The position numbers were made by a program, and so were the translations under genes. Positions 17,032 through 26,593 of a stretch of DNA of 64,000 nt are shown here, piece after piece. Under the pieces are notes generated by a model that worked only from the letters and a program-made list of their open reading frames with translations, was not told the origin of the DNA and did not search any database. Source of the stretch: Tepidibacter aestuarii (lineage in GTDB: Bacteria > Bacillota > Clostridia > Peptostreptococcales > Peptostreptococcaceae); NCBI RefSeq assembly GCF_934924865.1, contig NZ_OW235315.1, forward strand, positions 1,240,001-1,304,000, written 5' to 3'. Every line of letters starts with the position of its first letter. The first letter of the stretch is position 1.

Positions 17032-18297
17032 ATGATAAAAATAGGGCTTTTAGGTTTTGGTACAGTGGGAACTGGAGTATACGAAATTATAAATAATACT
17101 GAAAATAATTTGAGAAGACTTTTAAATAAAGAAATCGAGGTTAGTAAAATATTAGTTAGAGATATTAATAAAAAAAGAAATGTAGATGCACCTAAGGATA
17201 TATTCACACAAAATCCTTTAGATATATTAGAAAATCCTGAAATTGATATTGTTGTTGAAGTTATGGGAGGCATAGATAAGGCTTATGAATACATATGTCT
17301 TGCTTTTAAAAACAATAAGCATGTTGTAACTGCAAATAAAGCTGTTGTTTCAAAGTATATAGATACTTTCTTAGAACTTTCTAATAAATATGATAAGGGA
17401 TTTTTATTTGAGGCAAGTGTTGGGGGGGGAATACCTATTATAAAGCCTTTAAAGCAAAGCGCTAGAATTAATAATATAAGCAATGTTAGAGGAATACTAA
17501 ATGGAACAACAAATTTTATTTTGACAAAGATGTGTGATGAAAACTTAAGCTTTGATGAAGCTTTGGATATGGCTAAAGAACTGGGTTATGCAGAAGCAGA
17601 TCCTACTGATGATATTCAAGGATATGATGTAAAAAGAAAGCTTGCGATACTATCATCAATAGCATTCAATAATAAAACAGATGTAGACAGTATTATGTGT
17701 AGGGGAATAAGCTCTATAAGTAAAGTGGATATAAAAATTTTTAAGAAGCTGGGACTTGTAGCGAAACTAGTTGGAAGTGCTGTTTCTAATGATAACAATT
17801 ATTCTGCAAGTGTTGAGCCTGTACTTTTAAATGAAAAATCTACTTTTACAACTGTTAAAGATGCATTTAATATAGTATCTATTACAGGTAATGTTATTGG
17901 AGAGCTACAGTTTTACGGTCAAGGTGCAGGTAAAAATCCTACTGCAAATGCAGTTGTATCAGATATATTCGATATTGTTACTGGTCAATACAAAAAAGAT
18001 AGTTTTGTACAAAATGGAAAGTTAATATCTGCTGATATAGATTTATTCAAGGGAAGATATTATATAAGGGTTAGCCCTAATAATAAGAGTGATATATCAA
18101 AAATTTTAAAACTTATGGATTTAGATAAATTTAAATATGAAATACTTAGTATGAACGAAGACTTAATAGTTATTACTGATGTTGTAAGAGCTGATAAAAT
18201 AGAACAGTTTCTAAGCAAGTTAAATATGCTTGAAAAAGAATACTGCTATATGAGAATTGAAGGAGATATTATGAATTTAAAATATGAGGCTAAATGA
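17032..18297 (+). CDS. hom: Homoserine dehydrogenase
   Basis: NAD(P)H-dependent reduction of aspartate semialdehyde to homoserine, on the route to threonine and methionine. The 421-aa protein starts MIKIGLLGFGTVG with the Rossmann GxGxxG at residues 8-13. It continues with VEVMGGIDKAY, VTANKAVVSKY and the catalytic region GYAEADPTDDIQGYDVKRKL. The C-terminal 60 residues look like a divergent ACT-type domain. AAAGGGG lies before ATG 17032. The gene ends 22 bp before aspartokinase, with which it shares the promoter at 16931. Confidence 0.96.
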   Translation: MIKIGLLGFGTVGTGVYEIINNTENNLRRLLNKEIEVSKILVRDINKKRNVDAPKDIFTQNPLDILENPEIDIVVEVMGGIDKAYEYICLAFKNNKHVVTANKAVVSKYIDTFLELSNKYDKGFLFEASVGGGIPIIKPLKQSARINNISNVRGILNGTTNFILTKMCDENLSFDEALDMAKELGYAEADPTDDIQGYDVKRKLAILSSIAFNNKTDVDSIMCRGISSISKVDIKIFKKLGLVAKLVGSAVSNDNNYSASVEPVLLNEKSTFTTVKDAFNIVSITGNVIGELQFYGQGAGKNPTANAVVSDIFDIVTGQYKKDSFVQNGKLISADIDLFKGRYYIRVSPNNKSDISKILKLMDLDKFKYEILSMNEDLIVITDVVRADKIEQFLSKLNMLEKEYCYMRIEGDIMNLKYEAK

Positions 18298-18319
18298 TGA
18301 TATAAAATGGGAGGAGAGT

Positions 18320-19564
18320 ATGGAAAATATAATTGTTCAAAAGTATGGAGGAAGTTCTGTAGGGTCAATTGATAGAATAAAGAATGTAGCTAGACAGGTT
18401 ATAAAAGCAAAACATGATAAAAATAAAGTTGTTGTTGTAGTATCAGCTATGGGAGATACTACGAATGAATTGGTTGAAAAAGCTATGAAGATAAATAAAA
18501 ACCCATCAAATAGAGAAATGGATATGCTTTTATCAACTGGAGAGCAAATGTCTATATCGCTTCTTGCCATGGCTATTCAAGAACTAAACCAAGAAGTTGT
18601 ATCATTAAACGGATATCAATGTAAAATCTTAACTGACGATAAGCATAAAAAAGCAAGGATTACTGATATTGATACTACACGAATAAAGAGTGAACTAGAA
18701 CTAGGAAAAATAGTTATAGTTGCTGGATTTCAAGGAATATCAAAACAAAATGATATAACTACATTAGGTAGAGGGGGGTCAGATACAACAGCAGTTGCAC
18801 TAGCAGCTATATTAAACGCAACTAAATGCGAAATTTATACTGACGTAGATGGTGTATATACATCAGATCCAAGAATTGTAAAAGGAGCAAACCTTCTTGA
18901 GCGAATTTCGTACGATGAGATGTTAGAACTTGCAAGCTTAGGAGCTAAAGTCCTTCATCCTAGATGTGTAGAGCTTGCTAGAAAGTATAAGATTCCACTT
19001 GTAGTGAAATCTAGTTTTAATAAAGGCAAAGGTACAGCGGTTATGGAGGTGAATAAGGTGGAAAATGTATTGGTAAGAGGTGTTTCTTTAGATGAAAATA
19101 TAGCTAAGATTTCAATACTTGAAGTTCCAGATGAACCTGGTATTTCATACAAATTGTTTGATATTTTATCTAAAAATAAGATACAGGTGGATATGATAAT
19201 ACAAAACATAAATAGAGAAAATGTAAATGATATCTCGTTTACTGTAAAGGTTGAGGATTTAAAAGAAGTTCAGAAAATTTCAAATGAACTAAAAGATAAA
19301 ATTAATGCTAAAGAGATAGTTATAGATGAATCTGTTTCAAAAATATCAGTAGTAGGAATTGGAATAGCAGGAAGTTCTGATATTGCATCTGCTTTCTTTA
19401 GAAGTCTTTACGAGCTTGGAGTAAATATACAGATGATAAGTACGTCAGAAATAAAGATATCTTGTATAATAGATAAGAAAAAAGGAAGAGAAGCTTTGGA
19501 ATACGTAAACCAAAAATTTAGATTGTGTAGTGATAATTATGTATTTGAAGAAAAAGTTGTTTAA
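18320..19564 (+). CDS. lysC: Aspartate kinase
   Basis: A 414-aa aspartokinase, the first step of the lysine/threonine/methionine pathway. The N-terminal KYGGSSVGS, the substrate loop STGEQMSISLLAMAI, TLGRGGSDTTAVALA and YTDVDGVYTSDPR are diagnostic. Two ACT domains follow from about residue 265 (ISILEVPDEPGISYKLF and SVVGIGIAGSSDIASAFF), which bind the feedback inhibitor. ATG 18320 has GGGAGGAG 3 bases before it; the frame is open further upstream into hom. No lysine riboswitch is present upstream. Confidence 0.96.
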   Translation: MENIIVQKYGGSSVGSIDRIKNVARQVIKAKHDKNKVVVVVSAMGDTTNELVEKAMKINKNPSNREMDMLLSTGEQMSISLLAMAIQELNQEVVSLNGYQCKILTDDKHKKARITDIDTTRIKSELELGKIVIVAGFQGISKQNDITTLGRGGSDTTAVALAAILNATKCEIYTDVDGVYTSDPRIVKGANLLERISYDEMLELASLGAKVLHPRCVELARKYKIPLVVKSSFNKGKGTAVMEVNKVENVLVRGVSLDENIAKISILEVPDEPGISYKLFDILSKNKIQVDMIIQNINRENVNDISFTVKVEDLKEVQKISNELKDKINAKEIVIDESVSKISVVGIGIAGSSDIASAFFRSLYELGVNIQMISTSEIKISCIIDKKKGREALEYVNQKFRLCSDNYVFEEKVV

Positions 19565-19568
19565 TATT

Positions 19569-19610
19569 AAGTGCCATGGACTATAAAATTAGCCATGGCA
19601 CTTGATTTTT
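19569..19610 (+). terminator. Terminator after lysC
   Basis: AAGTGCCATGG pairs perfectly with CCATGGCACTT, followed by GATTTTT. Confidence 0.85.
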
Positions 19611-19754
19611 GTGTATAATATTACACATAAATTATTAACAAATTATAGATTAACTATATGTTAAATGGAAAAACTAATTACACTTATCTAAATATCTATT
19701 TTGTGTTATATTAGTACTTATGGATAAAATACATATGAAAAGAGTGATTATATA

Positions 19755-21197
19755 ATGAAGTTAAATTTTAAAAACTATAATTTAAGCTATGAAATATTAA
19801 GGGCTATAGATAGATTAAACTATACATCACCTACTCAGGTTCAAGAAAAAGTAATTCCACTAGCACTTAAAGGAAGAGATGTTGTTGTCAAATCTCAAAC
19901 AGGAAGTGGAAAAACAGCATCATTTGCAATTCCTATATGCGACAAGGTTGATTGGGATGAGAATAAGCCACAGGCCTTAGTTATTACGCCAACAAGAGAG
20001 CTTGCTATTCAAGTAAGAGAAGAGTTTTTCAATATAGGTAGATTTAAAAGACTTAAGGTATCTGAAGTATATGGACAGTTCTCATTTAGAAGGCAGCAAA
20101 AAGAACTTAAGCAAAAGACACATATAGTAGTAGGAACTCCAGGAAGATTGATAGATCACATGGAAAGAGGAACTATAGATTTATCTATGATCAAGTATTT
20201 AGTAATAGATGAAGCAGATGAAATGTTAAATATGGGATTTATAGAGCAGATTGAAGCTATAATAGAAAATCTTCCTAAAAATAGAATAACTATGCTACTT
20301 TCTGCAACTATGCCTAAGGATATACAAAATCTATGTAGATCGTATATGAGGGATTATGAGCAAATAGAAATTGAAACTCAAAATTTGACTGTTGATAAAA
20401 TAAATCAAGAACGATACTCTGTAGATGAAGAAGATAAATTTGAGTTTTTAAAGGATATTTTAGTTGTTGAAAACCCAGATAGATGTATGATATTTTGTAA
20501 CACTAAAAAAATGGTGGATGAACTTTATGAGAATTTATATCCTTGGATAAAATCTTGTAGTAAAATTCATGGTGGAATGGATCAGCAAGATAGAAGTTCG
20601 GTTATGAATGATTTTAGAAAAGGTAAATTCAGACACTTAATAGCTACAGATGTTGCTGCTAGAGGTATTGATATAGATGGAATAACACATGTTATAAATT
20701 ATGATACACCTGAGGATAAGGAAGATTATGTTCATAGAATAGGAAGAACTGCTCGTGCAAGTAAATCTGGTAAGTCTATTACTTTTGTAACGGAAAATGA
20801 TATGAAATTTATAGATGTTATACAAAAATATATAAATAAGGAAATAGAATTGAAAGAACATCCAGATAAGCTTACTGTTGATGAATGTAGAGATGATTTT
20901 AATCAAAAAATTAATACAAAATTAAACCTTGGTCCTTTAAAAAGTGAAAAAGTAAGCGAAGGAATTATGAAGCTTCATATAAATGCAGGTAAAAAAACTA
21001 AGATGCGTCCAGTAGATATAGTTGGAACACTTTGCAATGTAGAAGGCATGACAGCAGCAGATATAGGAATCATAAATATAATAGATGTTTCTACGTTTGT
21101 AGAAATATTGAATGGAAAAGGTGAAATGGTTTATAATGCACTTCAAGGAAGACCTATTAAAGGAAGGGTTAGAAGAGTTAGTAAGTGTGATGAATAA
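19755..21197 (+). CDS. dbpA: DEAD-box RNA helicase with DbpA-type RNA-binding domain
   Basis: A 480-aa helicase. The Q motif is near residue 25 (SPTQVQEKVIP), then SQTGSGKT, PTRELAIQV, DEAD (residue about 158), SAT, ARGIDI and HRIGRTAR. The last 75 residues (KMRPVDIVGTLCNVEG, DVSTFVEI, RPIKGRVRRV) are the DbpA/YxiN domain that binds hairpin 92 of 23S rRNA, so a role in 50S ribosome assembly is likely. It is a single-gene unit; an RNA hairpin element follows the stop codon. Confidence 0.93.
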   Translation: MKLNFKNYNLSYEILRAIDRLNYTSPTQVQEKVIPLALKGRDVVVKSQTGSGKTASFAIPICDKVDWDENKPQALVITPTRELAIQVREEFFNIGRFKRLKVSEVYGQFSFRRQQKELKQKTHIVVGTPGRLIDHMERGTIDLSMIKYLVIDEADEMLNMGFIEQIEAIIENLPKNRITMLLSATMPKDIQNLCRSYMRDYEQIEIETQNLTVDKINQERYSVDEEDKFEFLKDILVVENPDRCMIFCNTKKMVDELYENLYPWIKSCSKIHGGMDQQDRSSVMNDFRKGKFRHLIATDVAARGIDIDGITHVINYDTPEDKEDYVHRIGRTARASKSGKSITFVTENDMKFIDVIQKYINKEIELKEHPDKLTVDECRDDFNQKINTKLNLGPLKSEKVSEGIMKLHINAGKKTKMRPVDIVGTLCNVEGMTAADIGIINIIDVSTFVEILNGKGEMVYNALQGRPIKGRVRRVSKCDE

Positions 21198-21246
21198 GAT
21201 TAATTAAATACAAAAGATTAATTGAAAAAATATAGGTGGTTAAGCC

Positions 21247-21453
21247 AAAAAGGATGCTAATTAAAATACCGCTGATTAAGTCAATATTTTAATAAAACTA
21301 AGGATTATGAATTGTGAAATATACTAAAACTTCTTAAACTCGCTATGCTCAAACAAAGAAGTTCTTTAAAATATATCTCATAATTCATAATCTGAGTTTT
21401 ATAGAAAAATATTAACAAAAAATCAGCTAACATTTTAATGAGCATCTTTTTTT
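21247..21453 (+). repeat. 207-bp imperfect hairpin element
   Basis: Two arms of about 90 bp (21247-21335 and 21356-21453) are inverted copies with scattered mismatches and small gaps. For example AAAAAGGATGCTAATTAAAA faces TTTTAATGAGCATCTTTTTT, and GGATTATGAATT faces AATTCATAATCT. The 20-nt apex is AAACTCGCTATGCTCAAACA, compositionally unlike the surrounding DNA. There is no ORF. It could act as a strong terminator for dbpA, or be a non-autonomous mobile repeat. The rest of 21454-21669 has no gene. Confidence 0.8.
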
Positions 21454-21669
21454 ATTTATGAGTTTAGATTTTGAATGAGTTAAAGAAAATAATAATGAAC
21501 GAGAATATAAAAAATAAGTGACATGGCTTATAAATGTGTATATGGAATTTTTTTACTGTTAAAGCATGTCAAAATGAAAGTATTTTTGATATAATAGAAA
21601 AACACCAAAGATTATAATAGATAGAATATAAATATATATTTTACCTGTTATTTTTTTGTCTATTATATG

Positions 21670-21695
21670 TAAAAAAATCAAAAAATATCCGATAT
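21670..21695 (+). promoter_or_regulatory. Sigma-D (motility sigma) type promoter
   Basis: TAAA (21670-21673), a 15-nt spacer and CCGATAT (21689-21695), an excellent match to the flagellar sigma factor consensus. It lies 34 bp upstream of a chemoreceptor gene, which makes chance unlikely. Confidence 0.8.
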
Positions 21696-21728
21696 ATTAA
21701 TCTAAGATAGTCGAAAGGGGCATGTATC

Positions 21729-23504
21729 ATGAAAAAAATAAGCGATAAAATAATATTGTTGACAATTTTTATATCTATAATCACAACATTATTTATAGGT
21801 GGAAGCAATATATATTCAATGAAAAAAACAAATGATAATATGATGAAATTAGTTGAAACATCAGCTAGAGAAGATTATGATACAATGATCAAACAACAGG
21901 TTGATAGTGTTATCTCTATGTTAGATAGTATATATAGTAAATATGAAAGAGGAGAACTTACAATAGAAGAAGCTAAAAAGCAAGGTGCTGACATAGTTAG
22001 AGATGCCAGATATGGAGACGAAGGATACTTTTGGATTGATACATATGATGGTGTAAATGTTGTTTTACTTGGAAAAGAGGTAGAGGGAACTAATAGGATG
22101 AATTTACAGGATTCAACGGGAAAATACATAGTACAAGAGATTATATCTAATGGATTAAAAGAAGGTGGGGGATATACAGATTATTTCTTTCCTAAAAAAG
22201 GAGAGGAAAAAGCATCTTCAAAACGTGCTTATAGTAGATCATTTAAACAGTTTGAATGGGTAATTGGAACAGGAAATTATACAGATGATATAGATAAGTT
22301 TATTGTACAAAAAAAAGATTTGTTAAAAAAGCAGATCGACAAAAGTATTAAATCAACTATAATATTATCTGCGATGGTATTGTTAGTAGGAATTGCTGTA
22401 GCTTTATATTTTGCTAAGAAAATAACAAATCCTATTTTAGTAATAACAGATGTTGTCAATAAAACTGCCAATCTAGATTTAGCTTATGACAGAAGTTTTG
22501 AAAAAATACTTACATATAAAGACGAGACGGGTATTATATCTAAAGCAGTGGCTAATTTAAGAAAAGAGCTTAGGGTAATTGTAGGAATGTTGAAAGAAAA
22601 TTCGAGTGAGGTTTTAGATCGCTCATATGCGATATCAAATTCGACAAATGAAATAGTAAATGGAATAGAAAGTGTAAATATGTCTATAGAAGAATTAGCC
22701 AGCGGAGCAAATGCCCAAGCCCAAGAAGCTCAAATAAGTGTAACAAAACTTCAAAAGCTTGCAAGTGAAATTAATACTTCAGTGGATGATTCCCAAAAAG
22801 TTAAAGAAGATACTAATAAATCAAAAGAGGCAAATGCTGAAGGATTAAAGAATATGAGAATATTGGTAGATAAGTTTAAACAAACAACAAAGACTAATGA
22901 AGAGGTGGCTCATAATGTAGCTATTCTTGCAGATAAATCTAATTCTATTGGACAAATAGTAAGCACTATTGAAGATATAGCAGAGCAAACAAATCTTTTG
23001 GCTTTAAATGCGGCTATAGAATCGGCAAGGGCTGGAGAGGCTGGAAGAGGATTTGCAGTTGTAGCAGAACAGATAAGAAAATTAGCAGAACAGACAGGAT
23101 TATCTACAAAGAAAATAAGTGATATGATAGCGGAGATTCAAAGCCAAGTAAATGCGGTTAAAGTAAATATTGATATTGGACAAGACATAAATAAAGAAGC
23201 TATTATATCAATGCAAGAATCCGAAAAATCATTTGAAAGCATAGATGGAACTATTGAGGGTATGATAGAAAAAATAGATAGCTTAGTTGAAAATATCAAT
23301 CTTGTGAATAAAGATAAGGATGAAGTAATAGTTTCAATAGAAGGTATATCGTCTATAACTGAAGAATCAAGTGCATCTACTCAAATGGTTTTATGTTCTA
23401 TGGAGGAACAAAGTAGTATAATACAAAATATATCAAGTAGTGCTAATGATTTAAAAAATGTAGTTGATACATTAGATGGAGTTATTAAAAAGTTTAAATT
23501 ATAA
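21729..23504 (+). CDS. Methyl-accepting chemotaxis protein with single Cache domain
   Basis: A 591-aa chemoreceptor: TM1 at about residues 8-27, an extracellular sCache_2-like domain at 35-200 ([33 protein letters not shown]), TM2 at about 212-230, a HAMP-like linker, and a long cytoplasmic coiled coil. The hairpin tip is [20 protein letters not shown], the CheA/CheW contact region. It lies behind the sigma-D promoter at 21670. The sCache family often binds small organic acids; the ligand here is unknown. Confidence 0.95.
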   Translation: MKKISDKIILLTIFISIITTLFIGGSNIYSMKKTNDNMMKLVETSAREDYDTMIKQQVDSVISMLDSIYSKYERGELTIEEAKKQGADIVRDARYGDEGYFWIDTYDGVNVVLLGKEVEGTNRMNLQDSTGKYIVQEIISNGLKEGGGYTDYFFPKKGEEKASSKRAYSRSFKQFEWVIGTGNYTDDIDKFIVQKKDLLKKQIDKSIKSTIILSAMVLLVGIAVALYFAKKITNPILVITDVVNKTANLDLAYDRSFEKILTYKDETGIISKAVANLRKELRVIVGMLKENSSEVLDRSYAISNSTNEIVNGIESVNMSIEELASGANAQAQEAQISVTKLQKLASEINTSVDDSQKVKEDTNKSKEANAEGLKNMRILVDKFKQTTKTNEEVAHNVAILADKSNSIGQIVSTIEDIAEQTNLLALNAAIESARAGEAGRGFAVVAEQIRKLAEQTGLSTKKISDMIAEIQSQVNAVKVNIDIGQDINKEAIISMQESEKSFESIDGTIEGMIEKIDSLVENINLVNKDKDEVIVSIEGISSITEESSASTQMVLCSMEEQSSIIQNISSSANDLKNVVDTLDGVIKKFKL

Positions 23505-23532
23505 ATAAAATAGGATATATTATAAAAATAAA

Positions 23533-23581
23533 AAATTCCCTATATAGTAGATACTAAAAAAGTCTATTCTATAGGGAATTT
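23533..23581. terminator. Convergent terminator between chemoreceptor and HD-GYP genes
   Basis: Stem AAATTCCCTATA (23533-23544) with TATAGGGAATTT (23570-23581). The minus-strand side has the better T-rich tail. Confidence 0.75.
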
Positions 23582-23601
23582 ATATAATACAGAAAGTAAT
23601 T

Positions 23602-24564
23602 TTAGTTATTATCTATAAATAAAGTTAATTCTTCTAAAAGATTATAATGTCTATTTTTTGTCTTAACAATAGGTCTCATTGGCATATATTTATTTTGCTG
23701 ACATACTATTCCTACATCACCATTACTAAGCTTAACCTCCATACCAGTTGGATATATATATATACTTTTTTTGAAAACGTTAATTATGTTTTCGTCAAAA
23801 TATGTAGATGACTTTCCTATGATTTCTTCAAAAGCCTCAAAAGGTTGTAATCCTTTTTTTGAAATTAAATTATCATATTCATTACATATGGCAACTATTT
23901 TTGAAAACTCATATATATCATTTCCTTTTTGTTGATTCGGATATCCTGATCCATCTATTCGTTCATGATGCTGAAGTGCTACTATATAAGAAGTAACATT
24001 TATTCCTTTACTATTTCTTAAAACCTCTATTCCTTTTACTGTATGCTGTTCATCATCACTTAAAGCGTACCCTATATCATGTAAAAATGCACCTAGGGTT
24101 AAATTATATATTTTTTCATAATTATAGTTTAAATTGATACCTATAATAGCAGAAAGAATTGCAACATTTAAACTATGAACATATATACTATTTGCTATAT
24201 TTCTTACTCCATTAGAAACTGAAAGTGTATTTTCTGAAATAGATAAGTTTTGTAAAATTTCTTTAAGCAAATTTGTTATTTGAGATTCATCAAAATATCT
24301 ATTTTTTTTAACTGAATTAAATGCTTCTTCTAGAAGCATTATACATTTTAATTGAGTAGTTACATCGATTATATCTTCTACTACAATATCTTCAGTTCCT
24401 TCTTCTTCAACATAAGCACTATAGATGCCAAGTCCATTTAATTTTTTTATGGAAAAGTTTGAAAGTTTTCCTCCTTTATTTAATACAATATTTCCATTTT
24501 TATTATAGACAGGTTTTGCTAACTCACTTCCAACATATTTGTCTGATAAAAAAATCAATTTCAT
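23602..24564 (-). CDS. HD-GYP domain protein (probable cyclic-di-GMP phosphodiesterase)
   Basis: A 320-aa cytosolic protein. The N-terminal 60 residues resemble a DUF3391-like start; the HD motif is LHDIG (His162-Asp163) and the GYP motif is HHERIDGSGYP (199-209). HD-GYP enzymes hydrolyse cyclic-di-GMP. The lysine that normally follows HDIG is Tyr here (HDIGY), so catalytic competence needs testing. AAAGGAGG precedes the ATG. Its leader carries a cyclic-di-GMP riboswitch and a terminator, so the enzyme is controlled by its own presumed substrate. Confidence 0.92.
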   Translation of the reverse strand: MKLIFLSDKYVGSELAKPVYNKNGNIVLNKGGKLSNFSIKKLNGLGIYSAYVEEEGTEDIVVEDIIDVTTQLKCIMLLEEAFNSVKKNRYFDESQITNLLKEILQNLSISENTLSVSNGVRNIANSIYVHSLNVAILSAIIGINLNYNYEKIYNLTLGAFLHDIGYALSDDEQHTVKGIEVLRNSKGINVTSYIVALQHHERIDGSGYPNQQKGNDIYEFSKIVAICNEYDNLISKKGLQPFEAFEEIIGKSSTYFDENIINVFKKSIYIYPTGMEVKLSNGDVGIVCQQNKYMPMRPIVKTKNRHYNLLEELTLFIDNN

Positions 24565-24612
24565 ATAAATAATCCTCCTTTGATGTGATGTGGGATAGTA
24601 TTAGAGAGTATA

Positions 24613-24650
24613 AAAATAAAAAAGATGCCTACAGAATATAGACATCTTTT
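24613..24650 (-). terminator. Riboswitch-controlled terminator upstream of the HD-GYP gene
   Basis: Minus-strand GATGTCTA pairs with TAGGCATC (one G-U), followed by six T residues. It lies between the cyclic-di-GMP aptamer and the HD-GYP start, so it is the likely expression platform. Confidence 0.8.
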
Positions 24651-24699
24651 GCCTTAACATTTTTTATGTTATATATTGTTATACTAAACAAATATCTGT

Positions 24700-24795
24700 T
24701 CGGCAAACTGGCAATCATAGGATTCATATCCCTTAGACCCATGTCTTTGCGTCCTTATCTTTCGATAAGTTTGCTATTATCGTTGTGTATTATCT
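24700..24795 (-). ncRNA. Cyclic-di-GMP riboswitch (GEMM-I class)
   Basis: Minus-strand order is ATAATAGCAAACTTATCGAAAGATAAGG-type P1b helix with a CGAAAG tetraloop (quoted core AGCAAACTTATCGAAAG), then GGACGCAAAGACATGGGTC, TAAGGGATATGAATCCTATG and ATTGCCAGTTTGCC. GGACGCAAAG and the P3 tail are GEMM-I hallmarks. GGCAAACTGG closes back on the AGCAAAC region. The remainder of 24796-24946 is AT-rich promoter DNA without an ORF. Confidence 0.93.
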
Positions 24796-24946
24796 TTTAT
24801 TAAAGTAAATAAATTTATTTCATTATCGATATATCATATTATAACAATGTATTCTTAAATATTAAAGGATTATTTGCTGTAATTTGTATTGATATTATAT
24901 TAACAGGGATTATATAAATCATTAAATGTTCTATTATATAAGATTT

Positions 24947-25534
24947 TTATCTATCAAAAATAAATGATTTTATTACTGCAAAGTACTCTCTTATAAAATA
25001 CTTAGGAGCTATATGAGGTATTGTTTTAGATGGTATACCATAAGGAATAAATCCTAATCTTTTAGCTATAAATTTAGATCTAAATAAATGAAATTCATTT
25101 GTAACGATCATAATTTTATGATTTTTTTTACCATCTAAATCCTTAAGAATTTTCTTTGCAAACTTCAGATTTTCTATTGTACTTGTAGATTTATCTTCTT
25201 GTATAATTTTATTTTCATCTACTTCATTTAAAACTAAGTAATCACTCATAGCTTGAGATTCGGGCATATTTTCCCCTTTACCTTGACCTCCGCAAACAAC
25301 TATTTTAGTATCAGGATTATTTTCTATAAATTCTAAAGCTTTATTCATACGACCCAACAATGTAGGAGATAAAACATCTCCCCAAAGACCTGATCCTAAA
25401 ACTACTAAATATTCAACATCATATTCCTTATCTTCTTGTCCATTAACTATAATAAGTCCTTCAATCATAATAAAAGAAGCTACTAATATTAAAGCTGTTA
25501 TTTTAATTATTTTTACTATTAATGTTTTTTTCAT
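24947..25534 (-). CDS. YdcF/SanA-like DUF218 membrane-anchored protein
   Basis: A 195-aa protein with one N-terminal membrane helix (about residues 7-30), then a DUF218 domain: VEYLVVLGSGLWGDVLSPTL, KIVVCGGQGKGENMPES, STSTIENLKFAKKIL and VTNEFHLFRSKFIAKRLGF. Members such as SanA and YdcF are linked to envelope integrity or bind SAM, without settled activity. The catalytic-looking Asp/Asn/His residues of the family are present. It is a single-gene unit, transcribed away from the ABC operon. Confidence 0.9.
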   Translation of the reverse strand: MKKTLIVKIIKITALILVASFIMIEGLIIVNGQEDKEYDVEYLVVLGSGLWGDVLSPTLLGRMNKALEFIENNPDTKIVVCGGQGKGENMPESQAMSDYLVLNEVDENKIIQEDKSTSTIENLKFAKKILKDLDGKKNHKIMIVTNEFHLFRSKFIAKRLGFIPYGIPSKTIPHIAPKYFIREYFAVIKSFIFDR

Positions 25535-25725
25535 ACTAACTTCATCCTTTGTATGTACTTTTTACCTTTATTATACCTGTTATAAAACAAAAAAATAGTT
25601 ACAAAAATATTACATTTGTATATTAAAAAATTTTAAAATCTAGTTACTTATATTAGTAGCATAAAATTGATAATAAATGTAAAATATTATATAATCTAAA
25701 TTAAATGATGGTAGGTGATTAAAAC

Positions 25726-25890
25726 ATGGAGGGGTGTTTAGAGTTAATACTTCATACTACTCTAGGGATTGCAAAAACATTAATGAAATGTATAGAAGCA
25801 TTTCTGGACAGCGATATTGTACTTGACATCGTAGAAATTTTATTAGATATTAAGAACTATTGTAAAAAAACTATAGGGAGACATTCATGA
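25726..25890 (+). CDS. Small protein (54 aa) coupled to the ABC transporter operon
   Basis: An ORF from ATG 25726 to TGA 25890, overlapping the next gene's ATG (ATGA). The ribosome site GTAGGTG is modest. The product MEGCLELILHTTLGIAKTLM continues with an amphipathic helical stretch (IVLDIVEILLDIKNYC) and a basic tail. I recognise no family. The 4-bp overlap with the ATPase gene argues that it is translated and couples the operon. Confidence 0.58.
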   Translation: MEGCLELILHTTLGIAKTLMKCIEAFLDSDIVLDIVEILLDIKNYCKKTIGRHS

Positions 25891-26591
25891 TTTGTAAATT
25901 GAAAGGTATATACAAAAGATTTGATGATTTAGTTGTTTTAAATAAATTGGATTTAGACATAAATAAAGAAGAAATTATTTGCATAGTAGGTCCATCAGGG
26001 TGTGGTAAATCAACACTTTTAAATATTATTTCTGGATTGATTAAGCCTGATAAAGGAGATATCGTAGGTGATTTGGATAGCGTAGGATATGTTTTTCAAG
26101 AGGATAGATTATTACCTTTTAAAACTGTTTATGAAAATATAGCTGTTGTAGGTAAGGAAAAAAATCACAAAAAGATAATGGACTTAATACATGATGTTGG
26201 ACTTAAAGGATTTGAAGATTCATATCCAAATAAGCTCAGTGGCGGGATGAGACAGAGGTGTTCAATAGCTAGAGCGTTTTATTTTAATTGTGAAATACTT
26301 TTGATGGATGAGCCTTTTAAGTCGTTGGATTATAATCTCAAAGTTAACATGATAGATTATTTAATAAAATTATGGGACGAGTCTAAAAATTCAATAGTTT
26401 TTATCACTCATAATATAGATGAGGCACTTTTATTGGGAAATAGAATTGTAGTTTTATCAAATAGACCCACTAGTATTTTGAAAATTTTTGATGTTGATAT
26501 TCATCAAAGTCAAAGAAGTTTAACTGATAAGTATCTTACATACTTGAGAAATCAAATGATAGATTTATTATCAAATGAGAAAGGGGAATAA
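25887..26591 (+). CDS. ABC transporter ATP-binding protein (nitrate/sulfonate/taurine type)
   Basis: A 234-aa ATPase: Walker A GPSGCGKST (about residues 35-43), Q loop VFQEDRLLPF, signature LSGGMRQR, Walker B ILLMDEP and switch histidine in FITHNIDEAL. Sequence style is SsuB/TauB/ThiZ. It lies at the head of an importer with its binding protein (2 bp downstream) and permease. Substrate is undetermined; no TPP riboswitch or sulfur-operon motif precedes it. Confidence 0.93.
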   Translation: MICKLKGIYKRFDDLVVLNKLDLDINKEEIICIVGPSGCGKSTLLNIISGLIKPDKGDIVGDLDSVGYVFQEDRLLPFKTVYENIAVVGKEKNHKKIMDLIHDVGLKGFEDSYPNKLSGGMRQRCSIARAFYFNCEILLMDEPFKSLDYNLKVNMIDYLIKLWDESKNSIVFITHNIDEALLLGNRIVVLSNRPTSILKIFDVDIHQSQRSLTDKYLTYLRNQMIDLLSNEKGE

Positions 26592-26593
26592 TT

